The translations under genes and the position numbers were made by a program. Below are positions 1-5,907 of a DNA stretch of 5,907 nucleotides, one piece after another (the stretch's first letter is position 1; each line of letters starts with the position of its first letter). Where the stretch lies: positions 1 to 5,907 of the forward strand of contig CAJBPC010000428.1 in NCBI GenBank assembly GCA_903957405.1. Direction: 5' to 3'. Source of the stretch: an uncultured bacterium. GTDB taxonomy: Bacteria > Bacteroidota > Bacteroidia > Chitinophagales > Chitinophagaceae. The notes under the pieces were generated by a model. That model was not told where the DNA came from and made no database searches. It worked only from the letters and a program-made list of their open reading frames with translations.

Positions 1-1
1 A

Positions 2-880
2 CTCGCACTCAAGGCCAGGGTCTCGATCTTCCGCGAAGACTGGAGCAGTGCGGTTTCCGCGTCGACGGAAGTCATCAACTCCGGCAAGTTCAGCCTCTTA
101 AGCTACGGCTCCATGGTGCAGGATTTCAGAACACCCAACAACAACGAGTCGATCTTCGAGGTATCGAACAACACCAACGATAACCCCGGGACTGATGGCA
201 TCGCATATATCAGCAGCCAGCAAGGGTATGGAGAGGTATTGGGCACACGCACTTCGATGAACAGCCGCAGCACAGGTACCACGTTAAGTACTTTCAGGGC
301 ACTCTACGAGGCCTACAGTGCGACCGATGTGCGGCGCAATTTCGTTGCCCTCGGCGACAGGAACTCCCTCGGCGGAGAAAAGAGCGTGCCCCTCGCTTTG
401 AAGTACACGAATATCGTCACCTTCCTGGAGAACATAAAAGTGTTGCGGTTTGCAGAGATGCATCTCTCACGCGGCGAGGCACTGGCAAGACTGGCCGTGC
501 AGAACAGCGACGGCAATGCATTGACAGCATCCATGTCTGACATCAACCTCATCCGCAAGTCGAGGGACACATCTTCCCTGACGAAACCCTTTTCCGCCTC
601 GCTGTTGGCCACTCCGCCGACCGGAAGTATCCGCGCCACGGCATACCTCGACAGCATCATCGTGGAGAGAAGGAAGGAGTTCGCATTGGAAGGCCAGCGA
701 TTGTTCGACCTCAACCGCACGAAGACAAACTTCGTGAAGATCAACTCAGGAGGCAACAGTGCATCCAGACTCATACAGTACACAGCGACCACCAGCAGTT
801 ACTACTACAGGACGATCCTGCCGATACCGGTAACGCAGGTGCAGAATAATACCAACATGGTACAGAACCCCGGGTTCTGA
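2..880 (+). CDS. SusD/RagB family nutrient-binding outer-membrane lipoprotein, C-terminal part (5' end outside window)
   Basis: SusD-family proteins are surface lipoproteins that cap a SusC-type TonB-dependent channel and bind glycans or other nutrients for import. The reading frame is open from base 2, so the gene starts upstream; the first ATG at 113 is internal, because family-like sequence precedes it. The 292 visible residues are a little over half of a typical 500-550-residue protein. They contain a TPR-like helical hairpin (about 1-35), the family helix VLRFAEMHLSRGEAL (147-161), the conserved block ERRKEFALEGQRLFDL (222-237), and the classic C-terminus beginning ILPIP (272) and ending VQNPGF. 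The stop TGA is followed directly by an in-frame TAA. The lipobox and N-terminus cannot be seen. A susC partner would be expected just upstream, outside the window. The substrate cannot be read from this part. Confidence 0.95.
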   Translation, partial: LALKARVSIFREDWSSAVSASTEVINSGKFSLLSYGSMVQDFRTPNNNESIFEVSNNTNDNPGTDGIAYISSQQGYGEVLGTRTSMNSRSTGTTLSTFRALYEAYSATDVRRNFVALGDRNSLGGEKSVPLALKYTNIVTFLENIKVLRFAEMHLSRGEALARLAVQNSDGNALTASMSDINLIRKSRDTSSLTKPFSASLLATPPTGSIRATAYLDSIIVERRKEFALEGQRLFDLNRTKTNFVKINSGGNSASRLIQYTATTSSYYYRTILPIPVTQVQNNTNMVQNPGF

Positions 881-897
881 TAAACAAGCCCTGTGCG

Positions 898-949
898 CAA
901 CAGCAGAATGCCTGCAGATCCCATGTGATCTGCAGGCATTCTGCTGTTG
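898..949 (+). terminator. Perfect 23-bp stem-loop after the susD-like gene, probable terminator
   Basis: Bases 898-920 and 927-949 are exact reverse complements (23 of 23 pairs), separated by a 6-nt loop, CCATGT. The hairpin begins 17 nt after the susD stop. It is not followed by a run of T on the plus strand, and no T run follows it on the minus strand either (GCGCACAGGG), so it is not a textbook intrinsic terminator. Its place between convergent genes fits a transcription end or an mRNA 3'-stabilising hairpin. Because the arms are perfect it could act on either strand. The hairpin is certain; the function is inferred. Confidence 0.7.
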
Positions 950-1194
950 GACATCCGGTGAAGGGAAAAAGAATTAACGAATGCAGTGGATCACTGGCCG
1001 GGTCACCCATGAATATTATCACGCGATCCTGTACTGATGGGTCTACTCAAACCTTCCATGCAAGATCCCCGTTCAGGTGCGTGCATGCATCAACCGGTGT
1101 TCGGTATCATGAAATGCGCGCCAATGGCCTGACAGATCAGTTTCGTGTATCCGTTACTGTTACCTACAGGAATTGATCTCATCCTTGGAGTCAT
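950..1194. other. Intergenic spacer between convergent genes, no recognisable content
   Basis: With the hairpin, this makes up a 314-base gap between the susD-like gene and dctA. Short open frames cross it on both strands, but their translations look random and resemble no family I know. I found no tRNA-like fold and no transposon end. There is also no strong hairpin with a T run that would serve as a terminator for dctA, which ends at 1195 on the minus strand. A 6-bp inverted repeat (1005-1010 with 1037-1042) and an imperfect palindrome around TGCATGCA (about 1078-1097) are weak enough to be chance. Confidence 0.6.
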
Positions 1195-2430
1195 TCATAT
1201 CTCCGTCTTCTCATATTCATACACTTCCTTCGAAAAGGCGGATTCCATCATGCCCCTGTCGAATGCCTTCTCGTTGTTAGCCAAAAAGATCGTAGCCACG
1301 CCATTGCCTATGAAATTTGTGATGGCGCGCGCTTCAGACATGAAACGATCAACACCCAAAAGCAGCGCAAGTCCTTCCACCGGAATGACCTTAATGGCGC
1401 TCAGTGTGGAGGCCAGCACGATGAAACCGCTGCCGGTCACGCCAGCTGCGCCTTTCGAAGTGACCATGAGTATGCCGATCACCGTGAAGATCTGCCCCAG
1501 GCTGAGGTCCACACCGAATACTTGTGCGAGGAAAATGACCGCCATGGAGAGGTAGATCGTCGTGCCGTCAAGGTTGAAAGAATATCCCGCCGGTACGACA
1601 AGCCCGACGACGGGTTTCGAACACCCCATCTTCTCCAGCTTCTCCATGAGTGATGGCAATGCCGCTTCCGAAGAAGATGTGCCGAGCACGATGAGCAGTT
1701 CTTCCTTGATGTAATTGAGGAATCGCAAGAGGGATATCCGGTAATATCGGAGAATAAGACCGAGTACCGCGAATATGAATACCGCCATGGTGATGTAGAC
1801 CGTGAGCATGAGCTTGCCCAATGGCAGCAGCGTGGCGATGCCATACTTTCCGATGGTGAAGGCCATGCCGCCGAATGCACCGACCGGAGCCAGCAGCATG
1901 ACGAAGTGAAGACCCTTGAACACATACTTCGAAGCGAGCTTCATGGGTTCGATGAACCGGTCCTTGGATGGCAGTCTGCTCAGCACGATGCCGAAGATGA
2001 TCGAACCGATGAGCACCTGAATGGTCATATTGTCCTTCAAGAATTTCAGCCAGGAAAACTCGGCAGCCCCCGCGGTGAATTTGCCGACATCCCCGTCCGT
2101 TCCGATCTCATGGGTATTGACCCCTGCGCCCGGCTGGATGACCCATGCGACCAGAATGCCTATGAGCAATGCGATGGTGGTGACGACTTCGAAATAGATC
2201 AAAGCCTTTCCTCCCACACGTCCGACTTTCTTCAGGTCGTTCATGCCGCTGATGCCCAGGGAGATCGTCAGGAAGATGATCGGGTTGATGAAAAGTTTGA
2301 CGACATCGATGAAGTATTTTCCCAGTGGCTGCATGGCGACACCCGTGGCAGGGAAGAAATGACCGATGCCGGCGCCGGTGAAGATGGCCAGCAACACCCA
2401 AAATGTGAGGTTCGTGAAAAGTTTTCTCAA
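1195..2430 (-). CDS. dctA: C4-dicarboxylate:cation symporter, DctA type (DAACS / SLC1 family)
   Basis: This inner-membrane secondary transporter imports C4-dicarboxylates such as succinate, fumarate and malate with cations. The 411 residues show the conserved DAACS core: the serine-rich hairpin-1 motif GTSSSEAALP (250-259), YSFNLDGTTIYL (283-294, the NMDGT-type unwound helix), hairpin 2 SKGAAGVTGSGFIVLA (325-340), and the last core helix DRFMSEARAITNFIGNGVAT (361-380). These match E. coli DctA (428 aa) almost word for word. In the last helix Ser365 sits where amino-acid transporters of the family have an Asp that holds the substrate amino group, while Arg368 is kept; this favours dicarboxylates over glutamate or aspartate. 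The start is TTG at 2430: the encoded MRKLFTNLTF aligns with the DctA N-terminus, no in-frame ATG lies between the upstream stop (2503-2505) and this point, and the next Met is residue 33. The loop before transmembrane segment 4 is shorter than in E. coli DctA. The gene lies 176 nt downstream of ggt on the same strand. Confidence 0.93.
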   Translation of the reverse strand: MRKLFTNLTFWVLLAIFTGAGIGHFFPATGVAMQPLGKYFIDVVKLFINPIIFLTISLGISGMNDLKKVGRVGGKALIYFEVVTTIALLIGILVAWVIQPGAGVNTHEIGTDGDVGKFTAGAAEFSWLKFLKDNMTIQVLIGSIIFGIVLSRLPSKDRFIEPMKLASKYVFKGLHFVMLLAPVGAFGGMAFTIGKYGIATLLPLGKLMLTVYITMAVFIFAVLGLILRYYRISLLRFLNYIKEELLIVLGTSSSEAALPSLMEKLEKMGCSKPVVGLVVPAGYSFNLDGTTIYLSMAVIFLAQVFGVDLSLGQIFTVIGILMVTSKGAAGVTGSGFIVLASTLSAIKVIPVEGLALLLGVDRFMSEARAITNFIGNGVATIFLANNEKAFDRGMMESAFSKEVYEYEKTEI

Positions 2431-2606
2431 TGAGCGGGTTTTAAAAAAATGACAAGTGCGATCGATGATGTGTATGCGATAAAGATAGATATAAACAATG
2501 CTTCAATACCCTCCTTCGGATCAGGCATTCGACATTCTTTCCATGATGTGAAGAAACGGTTGAATAATAATTCAAAAACGGATGTTACAGGATGAGATCG
2601 ATGCGG
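2431..2606. promoter_or_regulatory. Intergenic region upstream of dctA with a weak promoter candidate
   Basis: This 176-nt gap separates ggt from dctA. Read on the minus strand it contains TATCTTTA (2480-2487), one base off the Bacteroidota -7 consensus TAnnTTTG, with a TTG 16 nt upstream (2504-2506). That spacing is somewhat short and the -33 match is partial, so the promoter call is weak. A small AT-rich inverted repeat lies at 2560-2575. No Shine-Dalgarno sequence precedes the TTG start; the A/T-rich stretch at about 2440-2450 is what Bacteroidota translation starts usually show. The gap is long enough for dctA to have its own promoter, but read-through from ggt is also possible. Confidence 0.25.
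2560..2575. repeat. Small inverted repeat TTGAAT-AATA-ATTCAA
   Basis: Six-base arms pair perfectly around a 4-nt AATA spacer, 31 nt beyond the ggt stop and about 130 nt before dctA. It is too AT-rich and short for a good terminator. It could be an operator half-site pair or chance in an AT-rich gap. Confidence 0.3.
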
Positions 2607-4196
2607 TCAGCGGTCCAATCCCATGGCGGTGCCGGCCCAATCGGGATCCGCCGCACCGATCCAGTCTCCGCCGGCCAGTCGTTGAATGACATGCACCCTT
2701 CCGAATTGTGCGGGCGACTTCACAGCATCCACTCTCGCGCCTGTTGCGCGCAATGCCTGCAGCGTTCCCGCCTCCCGCCACCAAACACCGGGATGGTTCT
2801 CCACCAGGAGCCTGTCTGGCAGCTGGAACACACGCACAGCCGCCAGTGCCTTTTCCAGCGAAAGACCCTGATCCACGACCCTGCTGATCACCTGAACGAT
2901 CGCAGGCACGATGCGTGCGCCACCGGCTGCACCTAGTGCCATGACAGGCTTTCCGTCTTTTAGGAGGATCACCGGGGAGATATGCGAGGATGCCCTGTCG
3001 CCCGCTTTCATGCCGCCCAGGTAGGGGCCCATCGTGGTGGCGAACATGAACCCGTATTTTTTCGATGCCACTTTTGAGCCCATGAGCGGACCGAGCGACT
3101 GCGTGAGCGATACGACATTGCCCTGCGCATCGGAGGTGACGAAATGCGTCGTGTGACCGTTACCGTTATCCTGACCGGCCGTATCCGCTTTGGCTTGCCG
3201 ACCGATGCCGGCGGGGATGCTGTCCGCCCATCTTTTCTGCGCGAAAGACCGCTGCACGAGTGAGTCCTCGATGGTTTTCAGGAGCGGGCGATCTTCGTAC
3301 GCCTTGTAATGCACGGCCGCGTGCTGCAGGAGGAAGTCCCTTTCGCCGGCTGCTGACAGATCCGCTTGCTCCAGCATCTGCAGCATCTCGATCACGATGG
3401 CGCCATAGCTTGGGAGTCCTGTCGCCACCAGTTCATACCCACGGTATGTCCCCCTGAGGATCTTTGCATCCGGAGCCCGGTAGGCCTGCAGGTCTTGCAG
3501 CTTCAGCGACCCGCCGCCTTCCTCCACCTCCTTGGAAAAAGCAAAGGCGATGCCACCGGAGTAAAATGACTTCCCATGGTCTTTTGCGATCGTTTTAAGG
3601 GTGGCGGCCAGGGCCGGCTGCCGCAGGAGATATCCTCCGGCGGGGATGGTGTCACCGATGATGAAATGCCTGACCGTGCCTTCGTATCTGCGCAGATCCT
3701 TTAGTACGGCAGACTGCCTTGCGGCCTCTTCGCCATGAAGGGGATGGCCATCGGATGCTGCATCGATCGCCGGCTGCATCACCGTCTTCAAAGGAAGTCT
3801 GCCATGTGTTTCATGCAGCTTCAAGATGCCCTTCACCATGCCGGGCACACCGATGGTGCCGAACCCATCTTCCTCCTCCTTCGGTTTCTTCAGATATCCG
3901 GCAGGCACTTGCGTCGTGGCATCGATGCCGCCGATGCCTTTATCCGCGTGATACCATACTGCCTGCAACCGACCGCCGATCCCGCTCATGCTCGGTTCGA
4001 CAACGGCCAACATAAAGGATACCGCAGTCGCCGCATCAAAGGCATTGCCGCCGTTCCGGAGCATCCGGTACCCCGCCTCCGTGGCAAGCGGATGCGCACT
4101 CGCAATCATCCCAAGGGATGCCGTATCGAGTTTACGCTGAGCAAAAGACATGCCCGAACACTGCAGGGCGATCGATAAGAATAGAACAATTCGCAT
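2607..4196 (-). CDS. Secreted gamma-glutamyltranspeptidase-family Ntn hydrolase with unusual substrate pocket
   Basis: Family members are made as one chain that cuts itself before a threonine, giving large and small subunits; that Thr then attacks gamma-glutamyl or other amide bonds in the periplasm or outside the cell. The 529 residues (E. coli GGT 580) begin with a signal peptide, likely cut after SFA (residue 19). The N-terminal domain includes HPLATEAGYRMLRNGGNAFD (35-54) and VVEPSMSGIGG (65-75). The nucleophile is Thr349 in GHTTHF, predicting a large subunit of about 20-348 and a small one of 349-529. Ser403-Ser404 and the oxyanion glycines 425-426 (GAAGGARI) are kept. What is odd: residues that hold the gamma-glutamyl group in E. 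coli GGT are replaced (Arg114 by Thr94, Asn411 by Gly369, Gln430 by Thr388, Asp433 by Pro391, by my alignment), the GGGGF motif reads GGRLQ, and the lid loop is missing. It is probably an active Ntn hydrolase, but true GGT activity is doubtful, so I give no symbol. The start ATG places the signal peptide correctly. Confidence 0.92.
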   Translation of the reverse strand: MRIVLFLSIALQCSGMSFAQRKLDTASLGMIASAHPLATEAGYRMLRNGGNAFDAATAVSFMLAVVEPSMSGIGGRLQAVWYHADKGIGGIDATTQVPAGYLKKPKEEEDGFGTIGVPGMVKGILKLHETHGRLPLKTVMQPAIDAASDGHPLHGEEAARQSAVLKDLRRYEGTVRHFIIGDTIPAGGYLLRQPALAATLKTIAKDHGKSFYSGGIAFAFSKEVEEGGGSLKLQDLQAYRAPDAKILRGTYRGYELVATGLPSYGAIVIEMLQMLEQADLSAAGERDFLLQHAAVHYKAYEDRPLLKTIEDSLVQRSFAQKRWADSIPAGIGRQAKADTAGQDNGNGHTTHFVTSDAQGNVVSLTQSLGPLMGSKVASKKYGFMFATTMGPYLGGMKAGDRASSHISPVILLKDGKPVMALGAAGGARIVPAIVQVISRVVDQGLSLEKALAAVRVFQLPDRLLVENHPGVWWREAGTLQALRATGARVDAVKSPAQFGRVHVIQRLAGGDWIGAADPDWAGTAMGLDR

Positions 4197-4378
4197 GTGA
4201 AACGATCCGGATTTTCAACAACACCCTTCAACATGCAGCGACATCATGACTTGACATGCGCCATTTGCCTGCTGTCCAATGAACGGTATTGTTTAATGAA
4301 TAATATACAAATGGAAAATAAATATGAACAAAAGGGCGTGCCGACATCATTATCGTAATCTTTTCCTGACGACCTCTG

Positions 4379-4411
4379 CAAACATATACATTCATAGTCT
4401 TTTCTTGCAAG
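4379..4411 (-). promoter_or_regulatory. Candidate Bacteroidota promoter for the GGT-family gene
   Basis: On the minus strand, TATGTTTG (4379-4386) matches the Bacteroidota -7 consensus TAnnTTTG exactly. CTTG (4408-4411) lies 21 nt upstream, a partial match to the -33 TTTG element at an acceptable distance. If used, transcription would start near 4372 and leave an untranslated leader of about 175 nt before the ATG at 4196. A closer promoter in the AT-rich stretch at 4285-4330 is an alternative. It is a motif match only. Confidence 0.35.
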
Positions 4412-4425
4412 TGAGGCGGGGTCAA

Positions 4426-4449
4426 ATACGATCAACAAGCCGATTGTAT
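4426..4449. repeat. Imperfect inverted repeat upstream of the GH79 gene
   Basis: ATACGATC (4426-4433) and GATTGTAT (4442-4449) are complementary at 7 of 8 positions, the eighth being a G-T pair in RNA, around an 8-nt spacer. It lies about 60 nt before the GH79 ATG and upstream of the candidate minus-strand promoter. It could be an operator for a dimeric regulator or a leader hairpin, but chance is possible at this size. Confidence 0.3.
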
Positions 4450-4509
4450 CATGGATGTGAAGTAACGCCTATTCATATGAAAAACATCGCCTCGTGTGAA
4501 AAAACGGTT

Positions 4510-5907
4510 ATGAAATTTCGACGATATCGCATAAATATGGAATGCGGGACAACGTCACCCCCGATCAAGGTGCGCGTCACGGCAAGCAGGTCATTTTTTT
4601 GCCTTTCCATAGCCCTTTTCTTATCTGCGGGATCAATGGCCCAATCCGTAAGGATCGTGGCGGACACGACGAAAAAATCTGCACGGATAGCATCCGGTTT
4701 CGTGGGATTCTCGTTCAACCCATCCTTCATGAGTCAGTTCTTCAGCAACAGCTACAACGGGAAAGACAGCAGGGCTGTCACGCTCCGTCTGCTAGAGCAC
4801 TTCATGCCATGGCAGCAACCCTCCATACGGATCATTGGCGCCAACGGCAGCTGGTGGAAGGGGGCGTCCCCATATACCACCGTTCCGGTGAGTTGGAACC
4901 CAAGCGCTCCGGAGTTTCCGGGCACGCATATGCCTTCCACCACACCATCATTGACGGCAGGATCGGTGGATGCGGCGACCGACCTCACGAACCTGGCCAG
5001 GAGCATCAGTCAGCTGAGCTATACGCCACAAGTGATCTTCGGAATCAATGCCTCGGTGATCGACAAGGGACGCACGGTGGATTTCGCCCGGAACATACAT
5101 TTGTACCTAGTGCAGGGAATCGGCGCAACGGGTTTGCGTCCCCACCCCGGCATGGATCTGCAATATGAACTCGGCAACGAACCCGACGCCTATGTCGCCA
5201 ATGGCCGGAGGCTGAGTACGTACAATGCATCCGCAGTGGCTGACGAGTTCGCCTTTCTGAGCGATGCCATCAGTCGCGCAGGCATCGGAGGCGGCTTTGC
5301 GGGTCCTGCACTTGCGAAACCGAACTACGTGAGTCCGACCACCAACGGAAATTTCACTGCCGGGTCGGAGACCTTCATCACGAAAGTGAAGTCTGCCGTG
5401 GGGAGCAAGCTCGCCACCATGACCTACCACGACTACCCGCTCGGTTGTGCATCGGACGTGACGAGTGTATCATCCTTTCTCGAGAAGTTCTGGCAACCCG
5501 ATCCCGGATCATCAAAATACGCGGGGAAATACACCGAGGCGGAGATAAATGACCCGTCGACAGGCATCAAAAGATCCATCGATGAGGCAAAGCGGCAAGG
5601 CTTACGGTTTCGGGTAGCCGAACTCAACAGCATATGCCAGGGCGGATCCGATGGCATCAGCAACAGTTTCGGTGCCGCCCTCTGGAGCATTGATTTCATG
5701 TATGAGCTGGCGCTTGCAGGCGGGGATGGTGTCAATTTCGCATGCGAGGGAGGCTCGACGCAGTATTATTCGCCGTTCACATTCAACAGCACGCAGATCG
5801 GCTCCAACAACGTGTTGGTGAATCCCGTTTACCATGGTGCACTCCTTTTCGCCATCGCCGCGCAGCGCAACCTGTATGCCGCGAAATGCACTACTTCCCT
5901 GACTTCC
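4510..5907 (+). CDS. Secreted glycoside hydrolase family 79 (heparanase / beta-glucuronidase-like), 3' end outside window
   Basis: GH79 enzymes are retaining hydrolases that remove beta-glucuronic acid or 4-O-methyl-glucuronic acid, or cut heparan-type chains. The frame is open for 466 codons to the last base. A hydrophobic segment (about 28-42) ends in SMA-QS, a likely signal peptidase site after residue 44, so export is expected. The catalytic domain shows FVGFSFNPSF (64-73), SIRIIGANGSWW (105-116), the acid/base motif YELGNEPD (219-226, Glu224), HDYP (307-310), the nucleophile in VAELNS (Glu371), and the family stretches SFGAALWSIDFMYELALAGG (386-405) and DGVNF (406-410). The rest of the C-terminal beta domain lies beyond the window. 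The start is uncertain: ATG 4510 follows an A-rich stretch (GAAAAAACGGTT), ATG 4477 and ATG 4537 are in frame, and GTG 4570 would give a signal peptide of normal length. Exact substrate unknown; uronic-acid-containing plant or microbial polysaccharide is likely. Confidence 0.92.
   Translation, partial: MKFRRYRINMECGTTSPPIKVRVTASRSFFCLSIALFLSAGSMAQSVRIVADTTKKSARIASGFVGFSFNPSFMSQFFSNSYNGKDSRAVTLRLLEHFMPWQQPSIRIIGANGSWWKGASPYTTVPVSWNPSAPEFPGTHMPSTTPSLTAGSVDAATDLTNLARSISQLSYTPQVIFGINASVIDKGRTVDFARNIHLYLVQGIGATGLRPHPGMDLQYELGNEPDAYVANGRRLSTYNASAVADEFAFLSDAISRAGIGGGFAGPALAKPNYVSPTTNGNFTAGSETFITKVKSAVGSKLATMTYHDYPLGCASDVTSVSSFLEKFWQPDPGSSKYAGKYTEAEINDPSTGIKRSIDEAKRQGLRFRVAELNSICQGGSDGISNSFGAALWSIDFMYELALAGGDGVNFACEGGSTQYYSPFTFNSTQIGSNNVLVNPVYHGALLFAIAAQRNLYAAKCTTSLTS

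Larger units (their letters stand above)
4197..4509. other. Divergent intergenic region between the GGT-family gene and the GH79 gene
   Basis: This 313-base gap must carry control signals for two genes read in opposite directions. It is AT-rich in the middle (about 4285-4330). It holds a candidate minus-strand promoter (4379-4411) and an imperfect inverted repeat (4426-4449), listed separately. I found no plus-strand TAnnTTTG promoter match for the GH79 gene and no coding sequence that resembles a known family; short frames here have random-looking translations. Confidence 0.6.

Noticed and set aside
313..792. Open frame of 159 codons on the minus strand, opposite the susD-like gene
   Set aside because: The plus-strand frame carries the SusD motifs; the antisense translation shows nothing recognisable.
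1005..1042. ACCCAT / ATGGGT inverted repeat in the spacer
   Set aside because: Only six pairs around a 26-nt loop with no extension; expected by chance.
925..1176. Open frame of 83 codons in the spacer after the susD-like gene
   Set aside because: It begins inside the hairpin, has no family resemblance, and overlaps an equally unconvincing minus-strand frame.
1906..2433. Open frame of 175 codons on the plus strand, opposite dctA
   Set aside because: It is antisense to a clearly conserved transporter gene; its Asp/Asp-Gln-rich translation is what the opposite strand of such codons gives.
3735..4178. Open frame of 147 codons on the plus strand, opposite the GGT-family gene
   Set aside because: It overlaps the conserved N-terminal part of the hydrolase and has a low-complexity His/Arg-rich translation.
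4140..4196. Possible lipoprotein signal at Cys13 of the GGT-family protein
   Set aside because: The residues before it are ALQ, which do not fit a lipobox; cleavage after SFA at residue 19 is a better reading.
4542..5168. Open frame of 208 codons on the plus strand
   Set aside because: It lies inside the GH79 gene in another frame, and its translation is rich in His, Arg and Gln with no family resemblance.

Overview
The window looks like chromosomal DNA of a Bacteroidota bacterium, perhaps a Chitinophagales-type soil or water organism; the order is a guess from overall gene character. The evidence is a SusD/RagB outer-membrane glycan-binding protein, start codons without Shine-Dalgarno sequences, and at least one candidate Bacteroidota promoter (TAnnTTTG type). 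Base composition is even and moderately GC-rich in the genes, with AT-rich intergenic stretches. I see no insertion sequence, phage gene, CRISPR array, tRNA or rRNA.

Layout. (1) Positions 2-880, plus strand: the C-terminal 292 residues of a SusD-like protein, ending in tandem stops and followed by a perfect 23-bp stem-loop (898-949) that probably ends transcription. (2) Positions 950-1194: a spacer between convergent genes with nothing recognisable. (3) Positions 1195-2430, minus strand: a DctA-type C4-dicarboxylate symporter that starts with TTG. (4) Positions 2607-4196, minus strand: a secreted gamma-glutamyltranspeptidase-family Ntn hydrolase, 176 nt upstream of dctA and in the same direction. 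(5) Positions 4197-4509: a divergent intergenic region with a candidate ggt promoter and a small inverted repeat. (6) Positions 4510-5907, plus strand: the first 466 residues of a secreted glycoside hydrolase family 79 protein (heparanase / beta-glucuronidase-like), still open at the window edge. Both catalytic glutamates are visible.

How the genes fit together. The SusD fragment and the GH79 enzyme both belong to polysaccharide use. The two minus-strand genes between them suit peptide or amide breakdown in the envelope and uptake of dicarboxylates, but whether they work together is inference. Nothing here looks like a new multi-gene system. The best lead is the GGT-family protein: its catalytic threonine and oxyanion glycines are kept, while every residue I could align to gamma-glutamyl recognition is replaced, which suggests a different substrate.
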